In this document: in pieces, positions 34,568 to 50,210 of the stretch
Layout of the letters: every line of letters starts with the position of its first letter
Numbering within the stretch: the stretch's first letter is position 1
Program-made: the position numbers and the translations under genes
The notes under the pieces: generated by a model
Database searches by the model: none
What the model was told of the DNA's origin: nothing
Seen by the model: only the letters and a program-made list of their open reading frames with translations
Source of the DNA: Arabidopsis thaliana
Taxonomy: Eukaryota; Streptophyta; Magnoliopsida; Brassicales; Brassicaceae
Assembly (NCBI RefSeq): GCF_000001735.4
Contig: NC_003074.8
Span: forward strand, 3,658,101-3,722,100
Direction: 5' to 3'
Length of the DNA stretch: 64,000 nt

Positions 34568-37383
34568 GCGCACTTGCGTAAGCTCATCTTTCTCCATTCC
34601 CATCTTCTTATTTCTTTTTCTTTTTTGTCAAAATCATTTTCTACTTGAATAGGTTGTGAATTCGATTACGAAATTTTAACTAAATATTGTTGGAATCAAG
34701 CTATCATATATCTATATATGTCATACTTCTCTTCATGAATTATGACATGTATAATACATAACAGTGAGATAGCGTACGTGAAATAGACAATGACTTGATT
34801 AGAACATTAAGAATTAAAATTATGAAATTATGTATAAAATTTGGATGCAGACAAGATGAAAAACTGAACCATTTTCTGTCCACATTAGCTATGCATAAAG
34901 GGTCCACATATTTGTATGTATTTGAGTAATCGACCTAATTTTGAAACATGGATTATATTAGTAACTAATACCCGGTTTGGTTGTTTCCTACTATTCTTGT
35001 ATACTAACATGACCCATGCAAGTTGTCAATAAGTTCATCAAAAGATAATTTGACGTGAGAGGAAACCAACGCCACTAGAAGAAAAATAATAATAATGTTT
35101 TGAGAATATGTTAGGTGCTAGTTAAAATTCCGAGGAGCGTTACATCTATAATCTGATGAATCTATGCGTAGGCGCATGTCTCTTTTGCAGATCATTTGTA
35201 TCTTTTTTGTTTTGTTTTGTTTTGTTGTTTATTTCTTCTTTCTCCTCAAGCATCTTTTGGTTTCTATTTTTAAAATTAAATGGGATATTTGCCTAACTAT
35301 TTAAACGACCGTTAGCCTAATAATCAATTGGTTTATATCACAGAATGCGTCTAAAATACCAGTTTTTTTGGTGTGACAAACAAATATTTGAATATCTAAA
35401 CCAAAATACTCATTGTATCAAATTATACACAATACATATATAAATACAAAATTTCGAGTGCCTCTTAATCAGATAAAAGATACTCGCGGGACTCTTGAGG
35501 TCGTGAGTGATCTTGTAACCCAAGCCGGTCCAAGGGAAGTGAAGAGTGATCACTGTAAAAGCAAATATTTCTAAAATTGTTCACTATTTCCTAAATTATA
35601 GTCCAATTTACTGTATTTACTATTCACCTTTGCCACTTATGGATTGATTCCTCTCGTCTGTTGTGTTTTGGAATTACTATTAGCATTATCTACTTTTTAC
35701 ACATTTTGGACATGTAATTTAATACTTTGAACGAGAATCTATAATTTCTATTTTAAACGCTTCACTTAAATAGATCCTGGAATTGTTTTCGGTATATTTT
35801 TTCATGACATTCTTTACATGAAACCTCTTTAATAAACTTGTCAATGTAAAGTAAAAAATAAAAACAATACTTAAGATTGATGTGTTATTTAGGTTCCGAT
35901 ATTCTTGGTCCATTTTCCTCAACCTTTTAATATACGCGATAGAATGATTTTACTTAAATAAATTATCTCAAGACATGAAGACAATGCATCATTACTTTTT
36001 AATTGCCAAATTTTCTTAATACACTGAATCATTACTTTTTTTTTTTTTTTTTAAATACAATGCATCATTACCTTTTCTTGGTCCAGATACGAATATTTTG
36101 AAGATGAGTACTTGCATTGACCTTTTAACTATGTCCCTCGAGGGCGTGAACCAGTCACCAAAATCAAGAAAATTCTAAAACCTTTAAAGATAATATATAC
36201 ATATCGGTATATACTTCTTTAAATTCTTCAACTGATAGTGGTACGCCATACTTGATTTTTGTTTGTTTTGTTTTTCTGATTAAGATATTCTTACAAATCA
36301 TCAATTAGTTCACGAACATCAACAGTGAAAAAATATAACCCAAAAAAAACAAACCAATCAACCGCTAGAAGATGACGTCTAATAAATTAATCCAGATATT
36401 GTCAGATTTTTTATACAAACATACATGTATATATGATAGTATTGAATTATTGATAGATAAGCTAATCATTATTTATCTATATTCTTCGACAACAAATTAA
36501 AATGTCATTTTCGTTTTGATTTTTATAGCGCTATGATATGCTTTCTACTTCATTTTTGTTATCAACAAAAAAAAAATCGTTAACAAAATAAAAAATGAGG
36601 AGGAAATTGTTGTTTGTATATAGCATACAAAAATAAACCTACAAATGTTACATGAAACTGTTTACAGATTTCACTAGGTATATACTATATAGTTTGGAAA
36701 TGAACTAATCATAATTCTAGATTTTCTGTTGTAGCTAGTCAAATATTTATAACAACTAATATGTAAATAAAATAAGGAATACAAAATAATAAAAAGATGT
36801 AAAAAAAAAAACCTTTAAAGCCATTGTAAGAGAATTCACTACTAACAGAGAAAGCCCAAACCTGAAGAAGATAACAAAATAAATAACTTTGGTTTAGTTT
36901 AGACTCTCTCTTTCTTTGTTTGTATATAAATACACAAACCATTTTATTCAGCTCCTTCTTCTTCAACCTTCGCACGACCTCAAAAATCTCTCAACAACAC
37001 ACAAAAAGATCCAAAATCCAAAATCATCCTCTCCCTCCATTTCGGACGACCCTCTAAATTCTTTTGTCTACCGGAAAATTTTCGATTGGATCCAAATTTT
37101 CTGGCGCCTAATTTATCGATTTGGTTTTCTATTGTCATTTTCTTTTCACAGGTCACTCGATTTTCTCCATTTTCTTTTCATTTGGGACTCTCTTCTCGCC
37201 GTCGCCATCACCGGAGATAAATTCCGTGGTGCTGCGTTTGGCCTTACCAAAATTTGAGATCTCAATTGAAGAAAGAAACATAGCGAAGAAGAAGACGATC
37301 AAGGAATTGAAATTAGATTCTGTTATCTCTCTATCATCTTCAATTTTTTTAATTTGATTGTTTTCACCAAAAAAACAAAAACT

Positions 37384-38142
37384 ATGAACACGACGTTACG
37401 TTACGATCCGAGACAGATCTCGAGGCAAACGAAACCGTCAGATACACCATCGTCTTCTCCGTCTCGTAGTAACCGGAGACAGCCTTTGCTTCAGAGAAGT
37501 CTCTCTTCTCCGTCACCACGAGCTTCTTGCGGCGGATCTACTCCCGCCGAGTTTTGCGGTGGTACGACGGCGAGTTGCGCCGCCGTGTGGTGTTGTTGTC
37601 CCTGCGGACTCGTTAACCTACTCGTTCTCGCGATCTACAAAGTTCCTAAAGGAATCTGCCGTCGCGCTATCAGAAGTCGCCGCCGTAAACAACTCGTGAA
37701 GAACGGAATCCTTCCGCCGCTTCCGACGGACGGGAAAAACGAGCGGATGCAGAGAGTTTTTCAGAATTCTGAATTCGCGATTCATCCGTTGGATAGCGAC
37801 GATGTGTCTGACGACGAAGATGATGATAATTTCTTGGATCTGAAGTATATCGGAAAATCGGTAGCGACGGGGTTTACGACGGAGGAGGAGACTGATGAAG
37901 ATGATGAGGCGGTGTTAGCATTAGAGAAAGAGATGTGGAATAGGTTTTACGGAGCTGGATTTTGGCGAAGTCCGTCACAGAGAGAATCAGTTTCGTCTCC
38001 GAGAGTTTCCAAGTCTCTTTCGTCATCGCCGAGACAATCGTTTACTGAAGTATACCGGAATAGGGATACAACGGTTAGAGGAGGAGGAGGAGGAGCTACG
38101 GTGGTGGCGGCGACACCAAGAGCCGTTAGGCATTTTGATTAG
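37384..38142 (+). CDS. Cys/Ser-rich protein of unknown function (AT3G11690), 252 aa
   Basis: Single-exon gene of 252 aa. The frame is open slightly upstream, but the first ATG is at 37384 (MNTTLRYDPR). The N terminus is Ser/Arg/Pro-rich with SLSSPSPRAS. Residues about 64-95 form a Cys-rich hydrophobic patch (SCAAVWCCCPCGLVNLLVLA) next to basic RRAIRSRRRKQLVK. An acidic segment (DSDDVSDDEDDD) and a conserved-looking ALEKEMWNRFYGAGFW follow. The tail has SSPR repeats and a Gly run. The Cys patch could be acylated or membrane-associated (inference). I recall a paralogue at AT5G06380, which fits the duplicated block. No catalytic domain is seen. Confidence 0.85.
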   Translation: MNTTLRYDPRQISRQTKPSDTPSSSPSRSNRRQPLLQRSLSSPSPRASCGGSTPAEFCGGTTASCAAVWCCCPCGLVNLLVLAIYKVPKGICRRAIRSRRRKQLVKNGILPPLPTDGKNERMQRVFQNSEFAIHPLDSDDVSDDEDDDNFLDLKYIGKSVATGFTTEEETDEDDEAVLALEKEMWNRFYGAGFWRSPSQRESVSSPRVSKSLSSSPRQSFTEVYRNRDTTVRGGGGGATVVAATPRAVRHFD

Positions 38143-40891
38143 GGTAAAGAAAGAGAGCTTATGAAAAAAATGTCTCAAAATGTCTTTTGTTAATAGTTTC
38201 ATTCGTGTGGCGAGAGTTGTTGTGTGTGTGAGCTCAAAGTGTGTGTCTGCGTTTGTCAAATCTTTGGTGTGTGACTTTATTTGCCTATGGTATGGGATTT
38301 TGTGATCATCAAATATGAAAATTCGAAATGGAATTGTGTTTTGTCGAAATGTGACATGACATGAGATCTTTGACTATCAAAGTCTATTGAGGGTTTAGTT
38401 TGGATGTTTAATCACTCATAACACAAGGTATAATTACATTGTTAGATTCGCAAGAAGAAGAATAGATCATGAGGTAAATAATTAGTGTGACATGGTCATG
38501 GATCAGTTAAAAAGATAAAGATAAGATTCAAAGGGTAAAAGGAGAGTCTAGGGTTTAAAAAAACAAGTGGGGAGCTGTCCTTTTCTTTCAAGGGGGTTTG
38601 GAACTTGTAGCCTTGTAGGTTGTGATGTAAACTATGAGGACCACAACAATCAATCAGTACTTGGTCATTAGTGTTAAGCATTAATTCAGGTGTTGCTAAC
38701 AACTACTACCACCTTCTTCTTCTGCATCTCTCTAATGACTCTTCTTTCCTTTTTCATCTCTGTTTTTTTTTTTGTTAACTTTGACCTGCTTTGTTGTGTT
38801 TCAATTGTCTTTTTACTATTACTCACTAATTCAGCTTTGATGTGACCCTACTTCATTTATTTCATTATTTGGTGAATCTCATGCAACTGTTTTTTTGTTT
38901 CTTTTTTCAGATGTTTGTAAGAAAATAAACGACTTGTAATTATAATCGAATAGTAAAATGTGTATTTATTTTTTCGACAAAGAGTGGGCAACCAAATGTT
39001 CCTCAACCATTGATTGTTGAAATATAAATTTTTATTATTCTAAATGAAATCGTGCGTCTTGTATCGAAAGGAAATGCTTGAGGATTCAACTTATAACAAG
39101 ATAACATTTATTAATTAAGAAGATTTTGGTTGTTATTTTGTTCTTAATATAAAATTCACGAGGATTGTTTTAAAATGTATTATCTTTCGGCTCTTTCGGC
39201 AACTTTTAGTTGATTATACTTGGACCTTACAGTTTCTTGTTATTCAAAGATAACGAATATTTAATTCTTGAATGAGAGGCAAAAGGTCGTCACCAGTATA
39301 TACTTCTAACTTTAACAAAAATGGCGTCACCGAAATGAATCTTGGATAGCCCATAGATTTTTATATAGCAGTGCCTAGCATCTCTCGACACCTCATTTAG
39401 CTTCCCCTTCTCATGTTCATTTGATAGTTGGCCCATTTCGGCCCAATATTTTACATGCTGTTCGTGAGATGGGTTTATGCATGACTTGTGTTTCCTAATT
39501 TCAGATCGTTCTAGATGACCTTCTGGGTATATAAAGTGTATGCGATTTTTTGTTTCTTTTCGAAGAAAAAAACGAGTTAGGCCCGTAGCAAAACAATAAG
39601 AGAAATCGGGCTTAAGATAAAAGACTTCGAAAAGATGGGTTTAAATTCAGTTGGGCCTTAAAGCCTGTCTTCTTATCAGGCGGGAACAATCAGAATCGCA
39701 TAATTGTGTTACAATTTTCCACAAGTCCACAACCATTAGCCAAAGACGCTGTCCTCTGGCTCTTTTGATGTAGTTGGACGTAAGGGCACGTGCCAAGTTG
39801 GAGAGCGTGAGAGTAACAGGTAAGTGGAATTGAGGTGGGACATTACACGATTCACGAACTTAGCGTAGCAACCAAAAGGTGTCCCAATAAATAAATAAAT
39901 GATGGTTGTATTAGGTCATACACCGACAGCTTCAATTCAAGCCACGTGTTCTCCCTTCTTCTTCGGCTGCTTCTCTTTGCTTCACATGATGTCTTTCTTT
40001 TTTATGTTTGGTTACATATTTCTTCTTAATTTCACTTTCAATTTAAGTATCATTAACTATAGAAAACTGACTAATTAACTACTATCCCATTTTTATCATC
40101 TAGTACTCGCCGATTGCCTTAGTCCTTCTTATGTTAAGAATTAAAAGACTTGAGGAAAAGTTCAATTACCATCACTTTCACTACTCTACCGTATTACAGG
40201 CAAATATTTAATTATCTAGTTCCGAATATTTTCTTTTAACTATGATTCTTATTTATGATTAATTATGTCCAAAATGTATTCAAGATTCTTTTCTGATTAT
40301 ACTATAGTATTCGGAAATTGATGTAACAGTTTTGTATTTGAGTATCAAAGAATATTATGACCATTGGAATTGTTGCGCATGACTATTTAATATATTACCT
40401 AAATCACGGATCAAAAATCAATAGTTATTCACTTTGCATAAGTAGAATTCCATCTGAAGAGTTTAATATAAGAGCAGAGCTTGTTTGTTCTGAAATAGTA
40501 ATACTTTCATTTATTAAAAAAATAGTTTATCAATAAAAGACAAAAACAAACTGCTGTGTTTATTCAATGATTATAAATAAAAAAGATTAAGCCGACGCTG
40601 AGCCGAGACTTAAAAAAGAAAGCCAAAAAAGTCAGAGCTAAAATAATTAAATGTTATTCAGACACCGTGTAGTCCCCACCACCAGCCTGTCCGAAAACCC
40701 AAACCTGTTTTGATACACAAACAACACAGACCACCCCCAAAACTCACATCTATCTCTATCTCTCTTCTCTGTCTCTCACTCTCCACTTTCCGATCACCGA
40801 CGATTCAACAAAACATAGTAAAAAACAAAGCAAATTCTTTTTTTCTCCTTAGTTACTTCTTCTACAGATTATCTCAATCTTACAGAGCACC
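38143..40891. other. 2.7 kb spacer upstream of FLA18
   Basis: The left part is the 3' UTR of AT3G11690. The right part is the FLA18 promoter and leader, with a CT-rich leader at 40740-40800. In the middle, 39420-39950 is unusually rich in regulatory-looking motifs and is listed separately. No coding frame was supported. Confidence 0.6.
39430..39950. promoter_or_regulatory. Cluster of site II, E2F-like and G-box motifs far from any start codon
   Basis: GCCCA-type motifs occur at 39431, 39441, about 39579 and about 39652. GGCGGGAA (an E2F-type site) is at 39679-39686. A palindromic GGCACGTGCC G-box is at 39785-39794, and a further CACGTG at 39943-39948. The cluster lies 0.95-1.45 kb upstream of the FLA18 ATG, far for site II motifs. 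It may be an FLA18 enhancer, the promoter of an unannotated transcript, or chance. Confidence 0.35.
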
Positions 40892-42871
40892 ATGGATCGT
40901 TGTATCTATGGTTGCTCCGTCATTACTATCTTCTTCTCCTTCTTCTTCCTCCTCAATGCATCCGCTTTAGAATCGGGTCACCACAACATAACTGGGTCGG
41001 GTCAAATAAACTCAAACTCCGTCCTCGTAGCTCTCCTCGATTCTCGTTACACTGAACTCGCCGAGCTAGTTGAGAAGGCTCTTCTTCTCCAAACCCTCGA
41101 AGACGCCGTTGGTCGTCACAATATTACTATTTTCGCCCCACGCAATGAAGCACTCGAGCGTGACCTTGACCCGGATTTTAAACGGTTCTTGCTCCAACCA
41201 GGTAACCTCAAATCTCTCCAAACGCTTCTCTTGTCTCACATTATCCCCAAACGAGTCGGGTCAAACCAATGGCCTGAGGAGAATTCGGGTCGGGTCAAAC
41301 ACGTCACGTTAGGGCATGACCAAGTGCTGCATTTGAGTAAACTCAAAGGAACAAATGGAAAGAGATTGGTGAATTCCGCTGTAATTACCCGACCCGATGA
41401 TTTAACCCGACCCGACGGGTTGATCCACGGAATCGAACGGCTTTTAATCCCTCGTTCCGTTCAAGAAGATTTCAACCGACGGAGAAATCTCCGATCAATC
41501 TCCGCCGTATTACCCGAAGGAGCTCCGGAAATCGACCCGAGAACCAACCGTCTCAAGAAATCTGCCACCGCCGTCTCAGTACCCGCCGGATCTCCACCAG
41601 TGCTTCCGATTGAATCCGCTATGGCTCCAGGTCCATCGCTAGCTCCGGCTCCGGCTCCAGGACCTGGAGGTGCACACAAACATTTCAACGGCGATGCTCA
41701 GGTCAAAGATTTCATCCACACATTGTTACATTACGGTGGATACAACGAAATGGCGGATATTCTCGTGAATCTGACGTCACTTGCGACGGAGATGGGTCGA
41801 TTGGTGTCAGAAGGTTACGTCCTCACCGTGTTAGCTCCGAACGATGAAGCTATGGGGAAATTAACGACTGATCAGCTTAGCGAGCCCGGAGCTCCGGAGC
41901 AAATTATGTATTACCACATTATTCCAGAGTATCAGACGGAGGAAAGCATGTATAATTCTGTTAGGAGATTTGGGAAGGTGAAGTATGAAACGCTGCGTTT
42001 TCCTCACAAGGTTGGGGCTAAAGAAGCTGATGGCTCGGTTAAATTCGGTTCTGGTGACCGGTCGGCTTATTTGTTTGATCCGGATATTTACACCGATGGT
42101 CGCATTTCGGTTCAGGGGATTGATGGTGTTTTGTTCCCAGAGGAGAAGGAAGAAGAGACGGTTAAGAAACCGACCGGTCCGGTTAAGAAAGTTGTTCAGC
42201 CGAGAAGAGGTACGTTTGATTCATCTTTTGTTTGATTCAATTGTGTTGTGTGTTTATTGTTAATTGATTCGGTGACATTAGTTATAGGTGAAATGATCTA
42301 ATGTAGATTCATCGAATTTTCTTATAACATGACCATTGTGACTTGTGAGGGACTAATTATGCTTATAATTGTGTCATGTTACACGGATACAAGTTATAGC
42401 TTTTGGGTTTGTGGTTGCTTGAATTGTGATTTTTAGTACATGATTAAGGCTATTAAGATTCAAGACATTGGATTATTCCTATAATCTCCGGCGAAATGGG
42501 ATATTTCCGGTGAGAAGTAATAGAATTCCGGTGAGAAGTCATAGAATTGAAGATTTTGTGAGGATATTTCAATCAGAAGAAAGAATCATTAGAAGCTTCT
42601 TCACATTAGCTAAAAGCATCTTCTCACGTTTACAAACTTCACTTATTATATTGGTTAATTAAATTATTGGGTTTTAGCTTTTTCAAGAACTAATTTAATT
42701 AGGTGACAGGAGATTGTGATAGTGATTGTGATAGTGATTGTGATCATGACCTAATAATTATTAAACTATATTATTTAACTAATGATGGAAAATTAAACAG
42801 GGAAGTTGCTGGAAGTAGCATGTAGTATGCTTGGAGCTATTGGGAAGGACTCATATCTAAGCAGATGCTGA
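40892..42871 (+). CDS. FLA18: Fasciclin-like arabinogalactan protein 18 (AT3G11700), 462 aa
   Basis: Two coding exons, 40892-42209 and 42801-42871, joined at AGAG|GTACGT and AACAG|GGAAG, give 462 aa. A signal peptide (about residues 1-25, ITIFFSFFFLLNASA) is followed by two FAS1 domains, about 40-190 and 265-415. They are separated by a Pro/Ala-rich AGP glycomodule (APGPSLAPAPAPGPGG). N-x-S/T sites include HNITGS and HNITIF. No C-terminal hydrophobic GPI signal is present, as is usual for the FLA15-18 subgroup. The protein is secreted to the cell wall, with an adhesion-like role inferred from the family. If the intron is kept, the protein ends after GTFDSSFV and loses the 23-residue end (KLLEVACSMLGAIGKDSYLS). 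Confidence 0.95.
42507..42548. repeat. 21-bp tandem duplication in the FLA18 intron
   Basis: CCGGTGAGAAGTAATAGAAT T at 42507-42527 is followed directly by the same unit with one change (A to C) at 42528-42548. Each unit carries a GGTGAG sequence that resembles a 5' splice site. Confidence 0.9.
42713..42745. repeat. 12-bp microsatellite, ATTGTGATAGTG
   Basis: About 2.7 copies of ATTGTGATAGTG lie within the FLA18 intron, 55 bp before its 3' splice site. It is a candidate length polymorphism. Confidence 0.85.
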
Positions 42872-44258
42872 TGAATTCACAAACCTGAAGAGATTATTGA
42901 AGGAAAATCTCTCAAGTGTTATCTGTAAACACACACAAAAGGTTAGGATTTGTGGTATTAGTTTCACGATCTTTAGTTACTTTGAATGATTGTTAACCAT
43001 AAGTGTATTCATAGTTTTCATGATGTTGCTTGCAGGTTCTTTGGAGCAGAATGAAAGATTTAGAAGAAGAGCAAAAAAAAAAAAAAAAAACAAGAGAGTA
43101 ATACATCAATGTCCAAAACTTCAAAAGAATATTCTTCAGTGGAATATGAGAATAGGGTTTGTTGAGTTTTTTTATATAAAAAATATTTTTTTTGGGTGGG
43201 GTTTTGATTTTGGGGTTATAAATACTGTAATTAGATATAAGAACTCATTTTTTCAATTGATTTGGTGTATGAAAAATGAATCAAAAAGTGGGGAGCAAAA
43301 GAAAAAGTCTTGAGAACCCACCACCACTTTCTTTCTTCTACTTGGTCCTTTATTTGTGAATGGTTTGGTAAGTAAAATTTCCACTTAATTGAGAATAGTA
43401 ACATCTTTTCATCATCATTATACCATTAGACAAATAAACAAACGAAGTCTATAAACTCGGGGTACTCTTCTAAATATTTATGTGGCAAGAAAACTCCATT
43501 TCTGTTGGGTGTAATAATAGCATTATAGTAATAGTGAAAGGTATGACTTTTTATTATGTATAGACACAAATACAAGAAAAGAAAGGTATTTGGTAAAGAA
43601 CGATAATGAAACATGTGTTGGAGAGAGGAGATGAGTTGGCTTATGGCTGTCTTGTGAGATATTATTATGAATTGAGACCCAATTGCAACACAAAGCTTCA
43701 AGCTTTTTGACTTTTTCTATGTGATCATTGATCATATTCAATCGGTGACTTATCTTTTTTATTCCCCTTCAAACTTGTAAATTAGCTGTATAAACTCTAA
43801 ACAAAACAGTAATACCATTTCAACCACTTAAACAAGTCTTAGGTCTAAATATGATAATACAATAGAGTGGATTATTTGTTTTTCTTTTTTAACAAAGAAC
43901 GCACTTCACTTCATAATAATGTTGAATTGTTGAAATGATAAGAGGGCCGGCAATAACACACTAGAAGAACCACCTACTACTCGTCTCCCATTCATATACC
44001 CTTAGCTTACCGGTCTTCCATGTTTAGACCGTTTAAGAAAGCTCATGTTATACAAATACATGGACACTAATTCTTAAAAAAGGCCCTTCAATATAAGTGA
44101 AATCACTACTAATTGCAAAAAAGTCTTACAAAGGTTTTTGATAATAATTAATTGGTATTTTTTTTTTGAAAAATATGGTCTGCAATTACAAGTAACTTGA
44201 GAACAGAGTGCATAATAGCGAATTGACTAAGCTTAGTCAGAAAACTTGTGTAGACTCC
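42872..44258. other. 1.4 kb spacer between FLA18 and LysRS (tail to tail)
   Basis: The left part contains FLA18 3' UTR, possibly with a further intron (GTAAACACAC near 42924; TTGCAG near 43036), and an A-run at 43074. The right part is LysRS 3' UTR. Nothing gene-like was found in between. Confidence 0.55.
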
Positions 44259-47513
<3,255 letters not shown>

Positions 47514-47890
47514 CGTAATGGAGATTCCAAAATCAACAAGATAAAACGCTCTTTGCTCAGATTGTTGTTTCAAGTTTCTCTATATGAAATGTTAAGTCTA
47601 TGAGAAAGACGGCGACGATGAGACTTGCTTAGGGTTTATTATCCCCTTTACGCGGGTCCAAGCCCATTAGCCATTTAGGGCTTATTCGGTTTACTCACGA
47701 ACCGAACCGGTTTGTTTTGAGTTAACCATATTAAGTTTCGGTTTATTCATACACAACTTTATTGTATCTTCTTTCTATGGTTACATTTTTATTGAAACAC
47801 TTGCTCTCAAAATCTTAACACTATGTTTCCTTGTATATAATGATCTGCAACTTCAAAGAGACAAAATATTTGGATTTACCAATGACAATT
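47514..47890 (-). promoter_or_regulatory. LysRS promoter with telo-box and site II motif
   Basis: Upstream of the LysRS ATG there is a telo-box (TTAGGGTTTA on the plus strand, 47629-47638; AAACCCTAA on the gene strand) and an AGCCCA/TGGGCT site II element at 47661-47666. This pair is typical of Arabidopsis genes for the translation machinery. The far end overlaps the 3' UTR of AT3G11720. Confidence 0.6.
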
Positions 47891-50210
47891 TCAAGTCCTT
47901 CTTCTCCAAAACCTGAAACCAAAGCAGCTCGGTTTACGTTTCCTCTGCAGATTTGAGCTCTTACCTCCGTTTAAACCGCTCGGTTTGTAATTGTCGTCAC
48001 TATTCTCTGTTGTTTGGCAGAAAAGATTTGTTGCTTGCGAGACTGTTATCCTTGTTACCTCAGAGTTTGTTGTAAGATCGATCTCGGGTGATGCAGGAGC
48101 TATTTTGTTGCTGTTGTGATAATGTGCAAAGGATGCTTCATCGAGAAGTTCAGTGTTAGGATCTTGAATACAAACTTTGCTACTAGAAACAATCTGAGTG
48201 CTCCCTGAATGCTGCATTGGAGATGATGATGCTTCTTCTTCTTCTTCCTCCGAAGAGGTTGATGTATTATTATTATCTGTTTTGGATTTTCTAACCATTG
48301 ATATTACTCTCTCTAATGTCCCTAAAGCTTGCTTCACCTCCGGACTTATGCAGAAACGTGTTTTGCCATTCTTGTCTTCATCCTCAGAAGAAGAAGAAGA
48401 AGAAGAAGAAGAAGAAGGAGAACTTTTGTTTTCTTCCTTTAAATCATCAACACATTCTTCTTCCTCGATCTCAGGAACATCTCTTTTGCAAGGTACAGAT
48501 TCATTCTCGCAGTCTCGAGTCTCATTCTCTTTTTCCATATCATCATCAGCTTCCAACTTGGGTTCTTTCTCTTCACAATCTCTTCCTTGTTGGCTATGAA
48601 GCTCATTTACTTGGCAGATTTCATCAGTTTTATCACTAGAATACAGAGCTTCACGTATATGAGTATACAATGGATCAGCTAAAACTGTCTTGTAATCATC
48701 GGATTCAGCCACCGAACCAATAGTCTGTAAACATTCAAGTAAACACCACAACATCACACAAGCTAGCAACCAGGCATATCAAGTTTTTGTGAAGTAAATA
48801 AAACTGGAACTGACCTTCTTGAAAAGTTTGAAACCGTTACCAAGAAGCTGCCTAGACATAAAATTAATAAGAGATGGAGGAACCAAGTCCAGCTTTATAT
48901 CCACTTCCGCTATAAATCTACAAAAGTTTAGCGATTCAAAAAACCCGCCAAAGACATTCGAAATGTTTGGTTATAGAAACATGTTCTCATTCACTCAACA
49001 CTCACCTTATGTAACTCTTCTCTGGAGTCACTTTTTGTATCGCAACTCCGCCTACGAAGTCAATCCTCACCGCATTCACTTCAGCTACACTGCCGCTCTC
49101 CACTTCGATCTAAAGATGTACTAATAGATAAGAGTTTAGGATACTGTCAAATCACTAAGAACTGGATTAAGATGCAAAAAAACAAAGCTAACATGGTTTT
49201 ACCGAGTTAAGTAGGATGATGACTAAATCATCTTTAAAGTATTCGAATACGAAAAACTGCAGAACAGCTTCTCTGTCTGTCAGTGGCCACGGTGCTTTCA
49301 CCCTACCTCCCCAAAAAATATGATCAAAGTTTTCAGCTTTGGATTAGCTTCACGAAAATGTAACTGTAGGAACAAACATTATTACAATTTGTGAAAACAA
49401 ACCTCAGTAAACATATCTGTTCATCAATCCTAAACTTTTGCAAGCATTTAGCTTCTAAGACCCTGAATGACGGAAATGTCAACTTTGGCCACCTGAAAGA
49501 CATAGAAAACATCAAACAAAAAGACCAAAAAATTTCGCAAACAATAGACAATTCCATAAACAAAACATTAAACTCTCACCATTTCTCATAGAATGATGAT
49601 TCCCAGCATACACATAAACCTGTATAAACATAGTTAGATACAAATCGAAAACTGTTTTCTTGCGGTGCAAACTCTATAGAAAAACTTACAGTCTTCGATA
49701 GTCCCATCAGTGCAACCTTCAACGAGCAATGTATGAAATGGACTTCCTTTAAGTCCTTCACGGTACATAACACGACAATCTTTATCATCATGTTTCACCT
49801 ATAAACAAGAAAACACTAATTGGCTAACATTATGACAATTCTGTTTCACAAAAACTGTCCAATAGAGCCAAAAGAGAAACATACTTTCCAATCACCATAA
49901 GATGCCTCGGTGCTTGATTTAGACAAGTCTTGATCCTTTGTTGATACACTCCTAAGCTTCTCAATTGTACTGGATAAAGCAGCTACTCTTTGATCCAATA
50001 TATCAACACTACACTCTGTGAAAACATAAAAAAAAAACATTGTAGCAAAGGCAAAATTAAAGAGTATATAGCAAATCAACAACAAGAAAAACCTTCATTG
50101 AGTTGTTTTCTGACTAGGGTTTTAAGAGTTTGCTCATTAATGAGCTCAGGAGACGACAAGGTCTCATTAAGTCTCTCTCTGTACTCAGAAACATCTCGTT
50201 TCTTCTCCAT
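47891..50210 (-). CDS. START/polyketide-cyclase-like lipid-binding protein (AT3G11720), 542 aa
   Basis: Nine exons: 50093-50210, 49885-50015, 49690-49798, 49580-49619, 49403-49492, 49203-49302, 49006-49109, 48815-48917 and 47891-48724. All are GT-AG and in frame, giving 542 aa. Residues about 85-280 look like a START-type domain: YREGLKGSPFHTLLVEGCTD, WESSFYEKWWPKLTFPSF, WPLTDREAVLQFFVFEYF, then FIAEVDIKLDLVPPSLINFM. The family usually binds lipids or other hydrophobic ligands; the ligand is unknown. The last exon encodes an acidic tail with a 10-Ser run coded by a CTT-type microsatellite (48383-48415), ending in a basic, Arg/Trp-rich CFGFRFWRRRT. The recalled paralogue is AT5G06440. N-terminal residues 1-80 are helical and charged. 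Confidence 0.88.

Larger units (their letters stand above)
31236..37383. other. 6.1 kb gene-poor spacer
   Basis: It lies between two divergent genes. The left end is the ALMT8 promoter and the right end is the AT3G11690 leader, with a TATATAAATA box near 36923 and a leader of about 430 nt free of ATG. In between, AT-rich DNA with stops in all frames contains a poly-T insertion with flanking repeats (32215-32271), GCCCA-type motifs at 33836-33905 and two adjacent hairpins (34482-34567). No gene can be supported. A 68-codon minus frame at 34011-34217 has no recognisable features. Confidence 0.6.

Noticed and set aside
36121-36150. Palindrome CCCTCGAGGG near 36136 as an element end
   Set aside because: Ten-base palindrome without flanking signatures; expected by chance in 64 kb.
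48383-48415. CTT/AAG microsatellite as a regulatory repeat
   Set aside because: It is coding sequence for the poly-Ser run of AT3G11720, so it is explained.
48198-48599. 133-codon frame antisense to the last exon of AT3G11720
   Set aside because: Produced by the Ser/Glu-rich repeat sequence of the real gene; Ser and Glu runs mirror each other across strands.
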